DNA of 37,171 nucleotides from Aeromicrobium sp. (lineage in GTDB: Bacteria; Actinomycetota; Actinomycetes; Propionibacteriales; Nocardioidaceae), in the NCBI RefSeq assembly GCF_025965075.1, contig NZ_JAOPXQ010000093.1, positions 1 through 37,171 on the forward strand. Reading direction: 5' to 3'. The translations under genes were made by a program, and so were the position numbers. The notes under the pieces were generated by a model. The model searched no databases, was not told the origin of the DNA, and saw only the letters and a list, made by a program, of their open reading frames with translations. How positions within the stretch are numbered: position 1 is the stretch's first letter; each line of letters begins with the position of its first letter. Of this stretch, positions 1-7,122 are shown one piece after another.

Positions 1-2
1 CG

Positions 3-73
3 AGGTGGGTACGGGATTTGAACCCGTGTAAACGGATTTGCAGTCCGTTGCCTCGCCTCTCGGCCAACCCACC
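3..73 (-). tRNA. tRNA-Cys (anticodon GCA)
   Basis: On the minus strand the sequence folds as a full cloverleaf. The acceptor arm GGTGGGT (67-73) pairs with ACCCACC (4-10), and U is the discriminator base at position 3. The anticodon loop reads CTGCAAA, giving anticodon GCA for cysteine, and the T arm carries the usual GGTTCGAATCC. No CCA is encoded after the discriminator. It lies 27 bases downstream of tRNA-Gly on the same strand, so the two are probably cotranscribed. Confidence 0.96.
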
Positions 74-100
74 GCTGGATGGGTATGGAGACCCTCTCCG

Positions 101-172
101 AGCGGACAACGAGATTCGAACTCGCGACCCTCACCTTGGCAAGGTGATGCTCTACCACTGAGCTATGTCCGC
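101..172 (-). tRNA. tRNA-Gly (anticodon GCC)
   Basis: The minus-strand cloverleaf has acceptor GCGGACA (166-172) pairing with TGTCCGC (102-108). The D arm is AGCTCAGTGGTAGAGC, the anticodon stem ACCTT/AAGGT frames anticodon GCC for glycine, and the T arm is GCGAGTTCGAATCTCGT. CCA is not encoded. It is the first tRNA of a Gly-Cys pair transcribed away from the gene that starts at 257. Confidence 0.96.
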
Positions 173-244
173 ACTCGGCACCTGTTCGGCGCCGAGATGA
201 AACATTAGCCGATCCTTCGCCGTCCCCCCAAACCGGGGTCCGCG

Positions 245-250
245 TAGCGT
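245..250 (+). promoter_or_regulatory. Putative -10 box for a leaderless transcript
   Basis: TAGCGT fits the TANNNT -10 pattern and lies 6 bases before the ATG at 257, so transcription would begin at the start codon. No Shine-Dalgarno sequence precedes this ATG, which agrees with a leaderless mRNA. No convincing -35 box is visible. Confidence 0.4.
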
Positions 251-256
251 TGGGGC

Positions 257-1090
257 ATGAGGACATGGTTCAACGGCCGCCTGCTGCAATCTCCGGACGA
301 ACGCGTCGTCAGCCCGCTCGACCACGGCATGATCGTGGGCGACGGGGTGTTCGAGACGATCCAGATCAGCGACAACCAGCCGTTCGCGCTGACCCGTCAT
401 CTCGACCGGCTCGTGAGGTCGGCGGAGGGCCTCGGGATCGGCAAGCCCGACATCGGCGCGATCCGCGAGGGCATCGCCGCGACGATGGAGGGCCAGGACA
501 TCGGCTTCGGCCGGATCCGGGTCACCGTCACCTCCGGCCCGGGCCCGCTCGGCTCGCCGCGGGGGAGCGAGGGGCTCACCCAGGTCGTCATCGCCGAGCC
601 GTCGACCCGGCCTCCGGACGTCGCGAGCATCGTCACGGTGCCGTGGCCGCGCAACGAGCGTGGCGCGCTCGCGGGTCTCAAGACGACGTCGTACGCCGAG
701 AACGCCCTGATGATCGAGCACGCGTACGCCCGAGGGGCCAGCGAGTCGGTCCTGCCCAACACCGCCGGGATGCTGTGCGAGGGGACGGGCTCCAACGTCT
801 TCTACGTCGTGGGGGAGCAGCTCGTGACGCCGACGCTGGCCGCCGGCCCGCTGGCGGGCGTCACCCGGGCCCTGGTCCTCCAGTGGTGTGCCGGCGAGAT
901 CGACGTCGTCGAGCGTGACGCCCCGATCGACGTGCTCCGGACCGCCGACGAGGTCATCCTCGTCGGGACGACCCGCGACGTGCAGGCGATCGCCAAGGTC
1001 GACGACCGTGAGCTGCCGGCCCCCGGGCCGATCACCCGCCGAGCCCAGGAGATCTGGGCCCGCGAGGCCGCCAAGGGCATCGATCCCTGA
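257..1090 (+). CDS. Fold-type IV PLP-dependent aminotransferase / aminodeoxychorismate lyase-like
   Basis: This 277-residue protein has the full length of the class IV aminotransferase family, which includes branched-chain and D-amino acid aminotransferases and 4-amino-4-deoxychorismate lyase (PabC). The N-terminus with FNGRL and the segment DHGMIVGDGVFET is typical. The probable PLP-binding lysine is K142 in GLKTTSYAEN, and the glutamate that contacts the pyridine ring in this fold is E175 in CEGTGSNVF. The ending EVILVGTTRDVQAI is also typical. The substrate cannot be read from the sequence: lyase activity in folate synthesis and transamination are both possible. The ATG follows a -10-like box at leaderless distance. 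The next gene starts 53 bases downstream with its own candidate promoter, so this gene is probably not part of the secretion-type operon that follows. Confidence 0.9.
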   Translation: MRTWFNGRLLQSPDERVVSPLDHGMIVGDGVFETIQISDNQPFALTRHLDRLVRSAEGLGIGKPDIGAIREGIAATMEGQDIGFGRIRVTVTSGPGPLGSPRGSEGLTQVVIAEPSTRPPDVASIVTVPWPRNERGALAGLKTTSYAENALMIEHAYARGASESVLPNTAGMLCEGTGSNVFYVVGEQLVTPTLAAGPLAGVTRALVLQWCAGEIDVVERDAPIDVLRTADEVILVGTTRDVQAIAKVDDRELPAPGPITRRAQEIWAREAAKGIDP

Positions 1091-1108
1091 TCCTCCGTGC
1101 GGCCTCGG

Positions 1109-1137
1109 TTGCCCGCGAGCGCGGGCGACGACAGGAT
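1109..1137 (+). promoter_or_regulatory. Promoter of the 1144-5327 operon, with an embedded inverted repeat
   Basis: TTGCCC (1109-1114) and CAGGAT (1132-1137) are separated by 17 bases, and the GTG at 1144 lies 6 bases after the -10 box, the spacing of a leaderless transcript. Between the boxes lies a perfect inverted repeat, GCCCGC-GAGC-GCGGGC (1111-1126). It could be an operator or a weak terminator for the preceding gene. Confidence 0.4.
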
Positions 1138-1143
1138 GGACCC

Positions 1144-1440
1144 GTGGCTGATCTCTCGGTGGACGTCGTCGGGCTCCAGACCCTCGCCTCGACGCTCGAA
1201 CGTGTCAAGGACGGCCTGGACCGCACGCGGGACGTCATCGACGACGCCGAGTCGGAGCTGGGGTCGAACGAGCTGGCGAACGCCCTCGACGACTTCGAGG
1301 ACCACTGGGACGACGGCCGCGGCCGGATCAAGAAGAACATCGACGGCACCGTCGAGGCCCTGACCCAGTCGGCGCAGGCCTACATCGACACCGACGTCGA
1401 GCTCGCGGCGGCGTTCGACGAGAAGCCGGACGCCGGCTGA
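1144..1440 (+). CDS. WXG100-like small helical protein with a C-terminal YxxxD signal
   Basis: This acidic 98-residue protein is predicted almost wholly helical, with a break near H54-W55-D-D-G58 and a second helix ending in Y80-I-D-T-D84. The size, the tryptophan at the helix turn and the YxxxD tail match the general plan of ESX/WXG100 type VII substrates, although the exact W-x-G triplet is absent (W-D-D-G instead). I infer that it is a secreted partner or adaptor for the 589-residue protein two genes downstream. GTG is taken as the start because it opens the frame at a leaderless distance from a -10 box. Its stop overlaps the next start (TGATG). No cysteines or signal peptide are present. 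Function is unproven. Confidence 0.7.
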   Translation: MADLSVDVVGLQTLASTLERVKDGLDRTRDVIDDAESELGSNELANALDDFEDHWDDGRGRIKKNIDGTVEALTQSAQAYIDTDVELAAAFDEKPDAG

Positions 1441-2102
1441 TGCCGGTCAGTGCCGCGCGGGGCCTCGAAGGACGCCTCGGCTACACCATCACGGTGCCCG
1501 ACAGCTGGTACGAGGTCGACTGCGAGCCGGCGACGCGCGGCGACGCGATCCGCCGCCTGGTCGAGGACCGGGTGCGCGGCACCGATGAGCTGTGGGAGCA
1601 GCGGCACGCGATCGCGCAGGTGCTCCTCGAGCAGGCGAGCCGGGCGCACGAGGCCGGCGCGACGTACTGCGCGGGCTTCGCGATGCCGACGCCGGAGGGC
1701 ACCGTCTCCGGGTCCGTCACGGTCTCGCTCGTCATGAACGCCCAGCGCCAGGCCGGCGAGGGCGCGGTCGACCTCCGCGGCTCGTTCGTCCAGGTGCCGC
1801 GGGATCCGGACGACCCGACCGAGCCGTACGCCGTGACGTCGGTCGTCGACGTGCCGGGCATCGGCGACTCCCCGCGCTCCAGCGGGATCGAGGACGCCCA
1901 GCTCGGTGACGGCCACTTCCTGCGCAACGTCTTCATGATCACGGCGGTGCCCGTCGACGACGTCGATCGCGTGTTCCTGGTGGCGCTCAGCTCACCGGTC
2001 ATCGCGCTCGCGGACCCGTTGCTGGACCTGTTCGACGCCGTCACCAGCACCTTCCGCGTCGTGCGGATCGACGCCGACGAGCTTCAGGGGGAGCCCGCAT
2101 GA
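1440..2102 (+). CDS. Conserved hypothetical protein, possible chaperone of a type VII effector
   Basis: The 220-residue soluble protein has no signal peptide. Its N-terminus (LGYTITVPDSWYEVD, about residues 13-27) resembles the opening strand-turn of Mog1/PsbP-like folds, a fold used by some effector chaperones. This rests on a short motif only. A helical stretch (about 34-75) is followed by an alternating beta-rich region (about 80-200). The start overlaps the previous stop, and its own stop overlaps the ATG of the large protein (ATGA at 2099-2102), so the three are translationally coupled. Coupling immediately before the large putative effector favours a role in its folding or targeting. 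I do not recognise the family with certainty. Confidence 0.75.
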   Translation: MPVSAARGLEGRLGYTITVPDSWYEVDCEPATRGDAIRRLVEDRVRGTDELWEQRHAIAQVLLEQASRAHEAGATYCAGFAMPTPEGTVSGSVTVSLVMNAQRQAGEGAVDLRGSFVQVPRDPDDPTEPYAVTSVVDVPGIGDSPRSSGIEDAQLGDGHFLRNVFMITAVPVDDVDRVFLVALSSPVIALADPLLDLFDAVTSTFRVVRIDADELQGEPA

Positions 2103-3868
2103 GCAGACCACAGGACTGGCAGGACGTCCTTGACATCGACGACCCCACCCCGGGCGAGGTGTCGACCGTCCGCCAGGTGGGTCGCACGTGGGAGCGGATC
2201 GGCGACGACGCCGAGTACGCCGAGTCGCGCCTGCGCGGCCTGATGGGCGACGCGGCGGTCGTGTCGTGGATCGGCAAGGCCGGCAACACGTTCCGCGAGC
2301 ACTCCTCGGAGCTGCCCGACCAGCTGCGCAAGTGCAAGGAGTCCTACCATCAGGCCGCCGACGCGATGAGCTGGTGGGCCGATCAGCTCGGCAGCCACCA
2401 GACCGATGCCGGTCGGGCGCTCCAGGACGGCCGCGAGGCCAAGGCGGACCTCGAGGCGGCCCAGCAGCAGCTCGACGCCGCCGCCGACGTGCTGAGCGCC
2501 GCCGCCGGAGCGGGCGCCCTGCACCTGCACAACGTCCCGGACGACCTCAAGCCGTCGTCCGACGACATCACCAAGGCCCGCAACAAGCTCGACTCGGCCG
2601 AGCGCGCCAAGGGCAGCGCCCAGACGCTGGTCGACAACGCGCAGGCCCGGCTCGACGCGGCCCGCCGCCTCGCGCTCGACGCGGGGGACCTGCGCAAGCA
2701 GGACGGGCGGACCGCCGCCGACAAGGTGCGGGACGCCGCCGACGCCGGCATCAAGCCGCGCTCGCGCTGGCAGAAGATCAAGGACGGCGCCAAGGCCGCC
2801 TGGGACGTGCTCGTCGAGGTCGCGAAGATCGTCGTCGCGGTGCTCGGCATCGTCGTGCTGATCATCGGCGGCCCCCTCGCCTGGGTCGTGCTGGCCGCGG
2901 CGCTCATCGTGCTGGCGGACACCCTCATGAAGTACGCCAAGGGGGAGGCGAGCCTGCTGGACGTCGGCCTGGCCGCCCTGTCGTGCATCCCCGGCACCAA
3001 GGGCCTCACGACGCTCAAGGAGCTGACCGCCGCGTTCAAGGCCGGCGGCATGCTGGGTGCGGCCTCGCACCTGACGGTCGCGGTCAAGGGCATGGTCGTC
3101 AACCTCGCGGCCACCGCCAACGCCCTGCGCCGCAACTTCCTGCCCGGCATGCAGAAGATCGCCCAGGTCTTCGGCGAGGGCGGCGCGTCGAGCTTCGCGA
3201 GCCTGCGGACGTCCCTGAAGACGATCAGCGCGACGTTCATGGAGGCCCGGTCCGGCGGCTCCACGATGGCGGAGTCCGCGCAGGCCTGGCAGGGCACCAG
3301 GCCCTTCGCCGGCGTCGACGACTACGCCGACACGATGCTGGACGCGGGACGCCAGCTGGAGGCCGGCTGGCCCGGCCTCAGCAACTACGCCGTCGACGGC
3401 GGCACCGCGGCGTCGCACGGCAATGACGCCGGACAGGTCTGGGAGGGCGTCCAGGTCGGGCCCGGCGCAGCCGACGGCGCGCACCCCGGCTACCGCGACT
3501 CGATGGTCACGCTGCACGTCAACAGCCCCACGCCCGCCGCCAGCGGCACGACGCTGGCCAACCCGCAGTTCGGTCCCGGCGGCGAGACGCAGTACTTCCT
3601 CGACATCAAGGACGGGATCGCGAGCGGCAACATCACGGTGCTCGACCACGGCGGCAGCCCGATCCACATCCCCGACGGCACACCGGCCAACCAGGTCGAG
3701 GTGATCGTCAGCAACGCGCTCGGCGGACCCGGCCCGATCCAGCTCAGCGGCGCGCACAGCCCCAACTACACGCACGTCATGTCGCAGGAGAACATCAAGA
3801 GCACCGACTCGGTCAGCCTGATCCTGCAGGGCACGGGCTACGCCTCGGCGGGGGCGGGGGCCCGATGA
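2099..3868 (+). CDS. Large protein with type VII secretion signal domain, membrane segment and unassigned C-terminal domain
   Basis: The 589-residue protein begins with a helical domain (about 1-130) that looks like the putative T7SS secretion signal domain of actinobacterial polymorphic toxins. The segment DPTPGEV is followed by a helix, then W57-I-G59 and a second long helix (ELPDQLRKCKESYHQAADAM). A coiled-coil linker (about 110-215) follows, then strongly hydrophobic segments at about 241-278 with further apolar helices to about 345. The C-terminal part (about 440-589) is Gly/Pro-rich and beta-like, and contains P493-G-G-E-T-Q-Y-F500. This short stretch resembles the end of TNT-type NAD glycohydrolase toxins, but the remaining hallmarks are missing. 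I infer a secreted effector or toxin whose activity is unknown. It overlaps both neighbours by four bases. The two downstream genes are candidate immunity proteins. Confidence 0.8.
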   Translation: MSRPQDWQDVLDIDDPTPGEVSTVRQVGRTWERIGDDAEYAESRLRGLMGDAAVVSWIGKAGNTFREHSSELPDQLRKCKESYHQAADAMSWWADQLGSHQTDAGRALQDGREAKADLEAAQQQLDAAADVLSAAAGAGALHLHNVPDDLKPSSDDITKARNKLDSAERAKGSAQTLVDNAQARLDAARRLALDAGDLRKQDGRTAADKVRDAADAGIKPRSRWQKIKDGAKAAWDVLVEVAKIVVAVLGIVVLIIGGPLAWVVLAAALIVLADTLMKYAKGEASLLDVGLAALSCIPGTKGLTTLKELTAAFKAGGMLGAASHLTVAVKGMVVNLAATANALRRNFLPGMQKIAQVFGEGGASSFASLRTSLKTISATFMEARSGGSTMAESAQAWQGTRPFAGVDDYADTMLDAGRQLEAGWPGLSNYAVDGGTAASHGNDAGQVWEGVQVGPGAADGAHPGYRDSMVTLHVNSPTPAASGTTLANPQFGPGGETQYFLDIKDGIASGNITVLDHGGSPIHIPDGTPANQVEVIVSNALGGPGPIQLSGAHSPNYTHVMSQENIKSTDSVSLILQGTGYASAGAGAR

Positions 3869-4524
3869 GCACGCGGACGTTCGCCACCAAGTGGGACTTC
3901 CTCTACGCGACGCTGCTCGTCGGTGTCGACACCACCGCGGGTCGCCTCTTCTCCACGGCGTCCGCGTCCGGCGAGCCGCTCCTGTGCCTGTGGAGCGACC
4001 CCGACGCGGCGCTGGCGGCACTGCCCGAGGGCTACCGGCTCCTCTCGACCCCGGTCCGCCCGCGCCTGGCCGAGCTGCCCGACGGGATCGGCGTCGTGGT
4101 GGACCCCGACACACCGACGGGAGTCGTGATGGACCCCGACTACGCCCGGCAGCTCAAGCGGTTCACCGACCCCTTCCCGGAGGGGACCCACCTGACGTTC
4201 AAGGTCTGGCCCGACCTGCCCCGGCGGGCGGTCGAGGAGATCCGGGCCGGCATGGGTGACTACTCCTTCGTCGACAAGGTCTGGGCACTGATCTACAGCA
4301 TCGACGACAGTCCGTGGATCGGCTGCCTCGCCTATGCCACGGATGCCGGCATCGAGGGGCAGGAGTCGGTCGTCGGCGCGCTCACCCGGGCGCTCGACGA
4401 CTCCGGCACACCGGCCTCCCTCGGCGTGCTGGGCGTCCAGGTCATGTCGGTCGACGACCTGCAGCCCGACGTGCGGACGGCCGTGCTCGAGCAACCGACG
4501 ATCTTCGCCGCCGCGTCCGCGTGA
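3865..4524 (+). CDS. SseB-like hypothetical protein, candidate immunity factor
   Basis: The 219-residue soluble protein has an N-terminal part (about 10-95: PLLCLWSDPDAALAALPEGY, then GIGVVVDPDTPTGVVMDPD) that resembles the SseB N-terminal fold, with a small beta sheet and a GxxxNPxxP-like turn. The C-terminal part (about 115-210) contains ALIYSIDDSPWIGCLAY and GVLGVQVMSVDDL. It has no signal peptide or membrane segment. The start overlaps the stop of the large putative effector by four bases (ATGA) and its stop overlaps the next start (GTGA). Coupling just after an effector is the usual place for an immunity gene, but that role is inferred from position only. Confidence 0.75.
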   Translation: MSTRTFATKWDFLYATLLVGVDTTAGRLFSTASASGEPLLCLWSDPDAALAALPEGYRLLSTPVRPRLAELPDGIGVVVDPDTPTGVVMDPDYARQLKRFTDPFPEGTHLTFKVWPDLPRRAVEEIRAGMGDYSFVDKVWALIYSIDDSPWIGCLAYATDAGIEGQESVVGALTRALDDSGTPASLGVLGVQVMSVDDLQPDVRTAVLEQPTIFAAASA

Positions 4525-5327
4525 GGCCCGCGAGTCCCGCCGAGGGCATGGGCATCCTGCAGCCCGTCCTCGATGCCGAGGCCGCCCGGGGCAACTCCGC
4601 CTCGGTCGACGTCGAGCGCCGGCTCGTGCGGGGCGACCCGCCCCAGGCGCAGCTGGCCCGGCCGATCGACCGGGCCGCTGTGTCGGCCCAGTTCGACCTT
4701 GGCCCGCTCGTCGCGTGGTGGCCGCGTGCGCGGGGAGTGTTCGACCTCGTCGACATCGTGACCGGGACGACGATTCGCAGTGGGGAGCCGAGCCCGGTCA
4801 GCTGGTGGCGCCGACGGTCGTCCGCCCCCGCCGCGTCCGGGCCGGGTGAGCGTCTGGGCTGGCTGGCCGGCGACCCGCGCATCGGCCCCTCGGCGACCGG
4901 AGTCGTCACGACGTACGAGCGGCGGGCCAGGGTCCACGTCTCCGGCTCGGCGACCGAGGCGCTCGCCGGGATCGCCGAGGTCATCGCCGCAACGGACGCC
5001 GGCATGGAGCTGCCGGACTGGTTCGCCGCCCGGCTCGCCCCGGAGCGCGACGACGAGGACTGGAAGGCGTACTTCCGCGAACGAGACCGTCTGGAGCAGG
5101 CCGAGTGGAAGGTGTCCGGCTGGTCGACCCGGTGGACCGAGCGGGGCTGGCGACGGGCCATGGCGCCGGGGGAACGTACGTGGCAGTGGGTCGGCGCCGA
5201 GGTTGCCCACGACCACGCGTTCGACGTCACGGTCGAGGTGGTCGACGGTGCGCCGATCGGCTCCCTCAAGTGGCTCCTGCACACGGTCGGCGCGCTGCGG
5301 TGCGGACCGGCGGGGTCGGACGCCTGA
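4521..5327 (+). CDS. Hypothetical protein, last gene of the T7SS-like operon
   Basis: I chose GTG 4521 because it overlaps the preceding TGA (GTGA) like every other junction of this operon, giving 268 residues. ATG 4548 is an in-frame alternative. The N-terminus (GILQPVLDAEAARGNSASVDVERRL) looks like the first helix and strand found in several families of unknown function linked to polymorphic toxins. The middle is tryptophan-rich (VAWWPRARGVFD, SPVSWWRRRS) and a charged helical stretch lies at about 170-205 (PERDDEDWKAYFRERDRLEQAEWK). No signal peptide or transmembrane helix is apparent. I do not recognise the family. It could be a second immunity protein or a regulator of the effector. It ends 38 bases before tRNA-Val. 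Confidence 0.75.
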   Translation: MRPASPAEGMGILQPVLDAEAARGNSASVDVERRLVRGDPPQAQLARPIDRAAVSAQFDLGPLVAWWPRARGVFDLVDIVTGTTIRSGEPSPVSWWRRRSSAPAASGPGERLGWLAGDPRIGPSATGVVTTYERRARVHVSGSATEALAGIAEVIAATDAGMELPDWFAARLAPERDDEDWKAYFRERDRLEQAEWKVSGWSTRWTERGWRRAMAPGERTWQWVGAEVAHDHAFDVTVEVVDGAPIGSLKWLLHTVGALRCGPAGSDA

Positions 5328-5365
5328 GGCGGAACCGGGTAGGTTAAGGTCTTGTGGCACGTGAG

Positions 5366-5437
5366 GGGCGATTGGCGCAGTGGTAGCGCGCTTCGTTCAC
5401 ACCGAAGAGGTCACTGGTTCGAACCCAGTATCGCCCA
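5366..5437 (+). tRNA. tRNA-Val (anticodon CAC)
   Basis: Acceptor GGGCGAT (5366-5372) pairs with ATCGCCC (5430-5436), with discriminator A at 5437. Anticodon stem CTTCG/CGAAG encloses loop TTCACAC, giving anticodon CAC for valine. The T arm reads CTGGTTCGAACCCAG. CCA is not encoded. A possible -10 box, TAAGGT, lies at 5345-5350. The gene sits between the putative effector operon and a hairpin terminator. Confidence 0.96.
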
Positions 5438-5455
5438 CCCCCTTGATGCAGCAGC

Positions 5456-5486
5456 GAGGCCGGATCCCCTGAGTGGATCCGGCCTC
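5456..5486 (+). terminator. Hairpin terminator after tRNA-Val
   Basis: GAGGCCGGATCC (5456-5467) and GGATCCGGCCTC (5475-5486) form a perfect 12-bp stem with a 7-base loop, 18 bases after the end of the tRNA. The trailing sequence is only weakly T-rich, as is common in high-GC actinobacteria. Confidence 0.75.
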
Positions 5487-5802
5487 GTGCTCGTTGCGGA
5501 CCGACGATGAGCGGTCGGGGTCGTCGGGGCTGCCTCGACCCCTCATGCTCCGTCCCCGGCACGCCCCGGCGGCGGCCGGCGTGGGGCCCGTGGGGCTCGT
5601 GTGGCGCCAGGGGCAGAGGGTCACGATTTCCCGGCACCGCAATCAGAACCGGCATGTTGTGCACATGTCCTAGATCACTGGCCGGTCCGCCTGCGGGATT
5701 TTGTTTCTCGTGCAACTATTTAGCAACTGCAACTAGCGGTTACAGGGGATGACGGCACCACCAACGCCTGAGTCCTCGCAATATTTCCAGGGGAGCACGG
5801 TC
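5487..5802. other. Intergenic region upstream of the sigma factor gene
   Basis: No gene is convincing here. The left part is GC-rich. The right part (about 5695-5745) is unusually AT-rich for this window and contains three copies of GCAACT, at 5712-5717, 5723-5728 and 5729-5734 (start-to-start spacings 11 and 6), next to TTGTTT at 5701-5706. This looks like a promoter/operator for the downstream sigma factor, but no single -35/-10 pair stands out. A strong Shine-Dalgarno AGGGGAG (5789-5795) sits 7 bases before the GTG at 5803. Confidence 0.4.
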
Positions 5803-7116
5803 GTGGATTCTGCGCGCACAACTGAGGTTGACGAGGCTGACGCCTCGCTCGAGTCACCGGATGGCATGGAGGTGCTCGACGACGGGGAGCTCCTGCGGCT
5901 GACCCGCGAGGGCAGCAACGAGGCGTATGCGGTGCTGTACGACCGTTATGCCTACGGCGCGCGCCGGCTGGCACGCCACCTGGGCCAGCGCGAGGAGTCC
6001 GAGGACGTCGTGGCCGAGGCCTTCGCCCAGGTGCTCGACCTGCTCCGTCGTGGCAAGGGTCCCGACCAGGCCTTCCGGGCCTATCTCTTCACGACGATCC
6101 GGCACGAGTCGGGCCGGCGCGCCAAGGCCAACAAGCGCGTCATGCCGACCGACGACGACAGCCAGATCGACACCGTCGTGCCCTTCGGCGACGGCCAGCT
6201 CGACGCGTTCGAGAAGACCACGGTCCGCGCGGCGTACGAGTCACTGCCCGACCGCTGGCAGACCGTGCTGTGGCAGCTCGACGTCGAGGGCCGCAAGCCC
6301 CACGAGATCGCGGACGCGATGGGCCTCAAGCCCAACACCGTGTCGGCGCTCGTCTACCGGGCCCGCTCCGGCCTGCGTGACGCCTACCTCCAGCAGCACG
6401 TCAACCCGACCGACCAGCCCTCCGAGGCCGTCTGCCGCGACGTCCGCCGGCTGCTGGCCGGGGTCGTGCGCCGCACCGCGACGATGCGCGACCAGGAGAA
6501 GGTCCACGCGCACCTCGAGACCTGCGACGCGTGCGTCGCGATCCACCTCGACCTGCAGGAGGTCAACCGCGAGGTCGGCGCGGTGGCGGCCACGTCAGTC
6601 GCCGCGACGTCCGTCGGCGGTGGCTTCGTCCTGGCCGCGACCCACCTGGTCACCGCCGCCAAGGGGACCCTCGTCGCCCTCGCGCTGCCGGCGGCCGCCG
6701 CGGTCGCGACCGTGACACTCGTGACCGGCTCGCTGCCTGCCACGCAGGATCACGTGGCGACGCACCAGGCCGCGCGGGTGCTGCCGGCTGCGTCGGTCGA
6801 CGCAGCCGAGCCCGCCGAGCGGGCGGTGCCGCAGCCGCGCACCACGCCGGAGCGCTCCCGGGCTGCCGCACCCGCGACGACGCCCGCCACGCCACCCACC
6901 GCGGTGAGGGGGCCGGCGGCCGCCGCGGCCGCGCCGAGAGCCACCACCGGGGCGCCCGTGGCCGCCGACGTGAAGCTCGCCGGCGTGGTGACCGCCTCGG
7001 TGAGGACTGATCCCGTGGCCGCCCTGGCCGCCGTGGCGCGACCCGTGGAGGACGTGCCAGAGCGAGTTGCGCCACGCACGACCGCGGCCGTCAAGCAGCT
7101 CGTCGACGGCCGCTGA
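5803..7116 (+). CDS. ECF sigma factor fused to zinc-binding anti-sigma domain and membrane segment
   Basis: From GTG 5803, chosen for the AGGGGAG Shine-Dalgarno at 5789-5795, the protein has 437 residues. ATG 5749 would add 18. Residues about 40-110 form sigma region 2 (LYDRYAYGARRLARHL, then EDVVAEAFAQVLDLL). Residues about 142-200 form region 4 with the helix-turn-helix HEIADAMGLKPNTVSALVYRAR. A zf-HC2-like motif follows (H237-x3-C241-x2-C244), then a hydrophobic segment at about 288-311 and a long Ala/Pro-rich tail. Sigma factor and anti-sigma factor thus appear to be one polypeptide anchored in the membrane, with the tail outside. ECF groups with fused C-terminal anti-sigma-like extensions are known in actinobacteria. 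The signal and targets are unknown. There is no separate anti-sigma gene nearby, in agreement with the fusion. Confidence 0.88.
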   Translation: MDSARTTEVDEADASLESPDGMEVLDDGELLRLTREGSNEAYAVLYDRYAYGARRLARHLGQREESEDVVAEAFAQVLDLLRRGKGPDQAFRAYLFTTIRHESGRRAKANKRVMPTDDDSQIDTVVPFGDGQLDAFEKTTVRAAYESLPDRWQTVLWQLDVEGRKPHEIADAMGLKPNTVSALVYRARSGLRDAYLQQHVNPTDQPSEAVCRDVRRLLAGVVRRTATMRDQEKVHAHLETCDACVAIHLDLQEVNREVGAVAATSVAATSVGGGFVLAATHLVTAAKGTLVALALPAAAAVATVTLVTGSLPATQDHVATHQAARVLPAASVDAAEPAERAVPQPRTTPERSRAAAPATTPATPPTAVRGPAAAAAAPRATTGAPVAADVKLAGVVTASVRTDPVAALAAVARPVEDVPERVAPRTTAAVKQLVDGR

Positions 7117-7122
7117 CGGGCT

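Noticed and set aside
3419-3868. Calling the effector C-terminus a TNT NAD glycohydrolase
   Set aside because: Only one short motif (PGGETQYF) matches. The upstream conserved residues of TNT toxins are not seen, so no enzymatic assignment is made.
2084-4114. Long open frame on the minus strand opposite the putative effector
   Set aside because: It has Arg/Ala/Gly-rich low-complexity composition and no domain, and it covers three well-supported overlapping plus-strand genes. It is an artefact of high GC at third codon positions.
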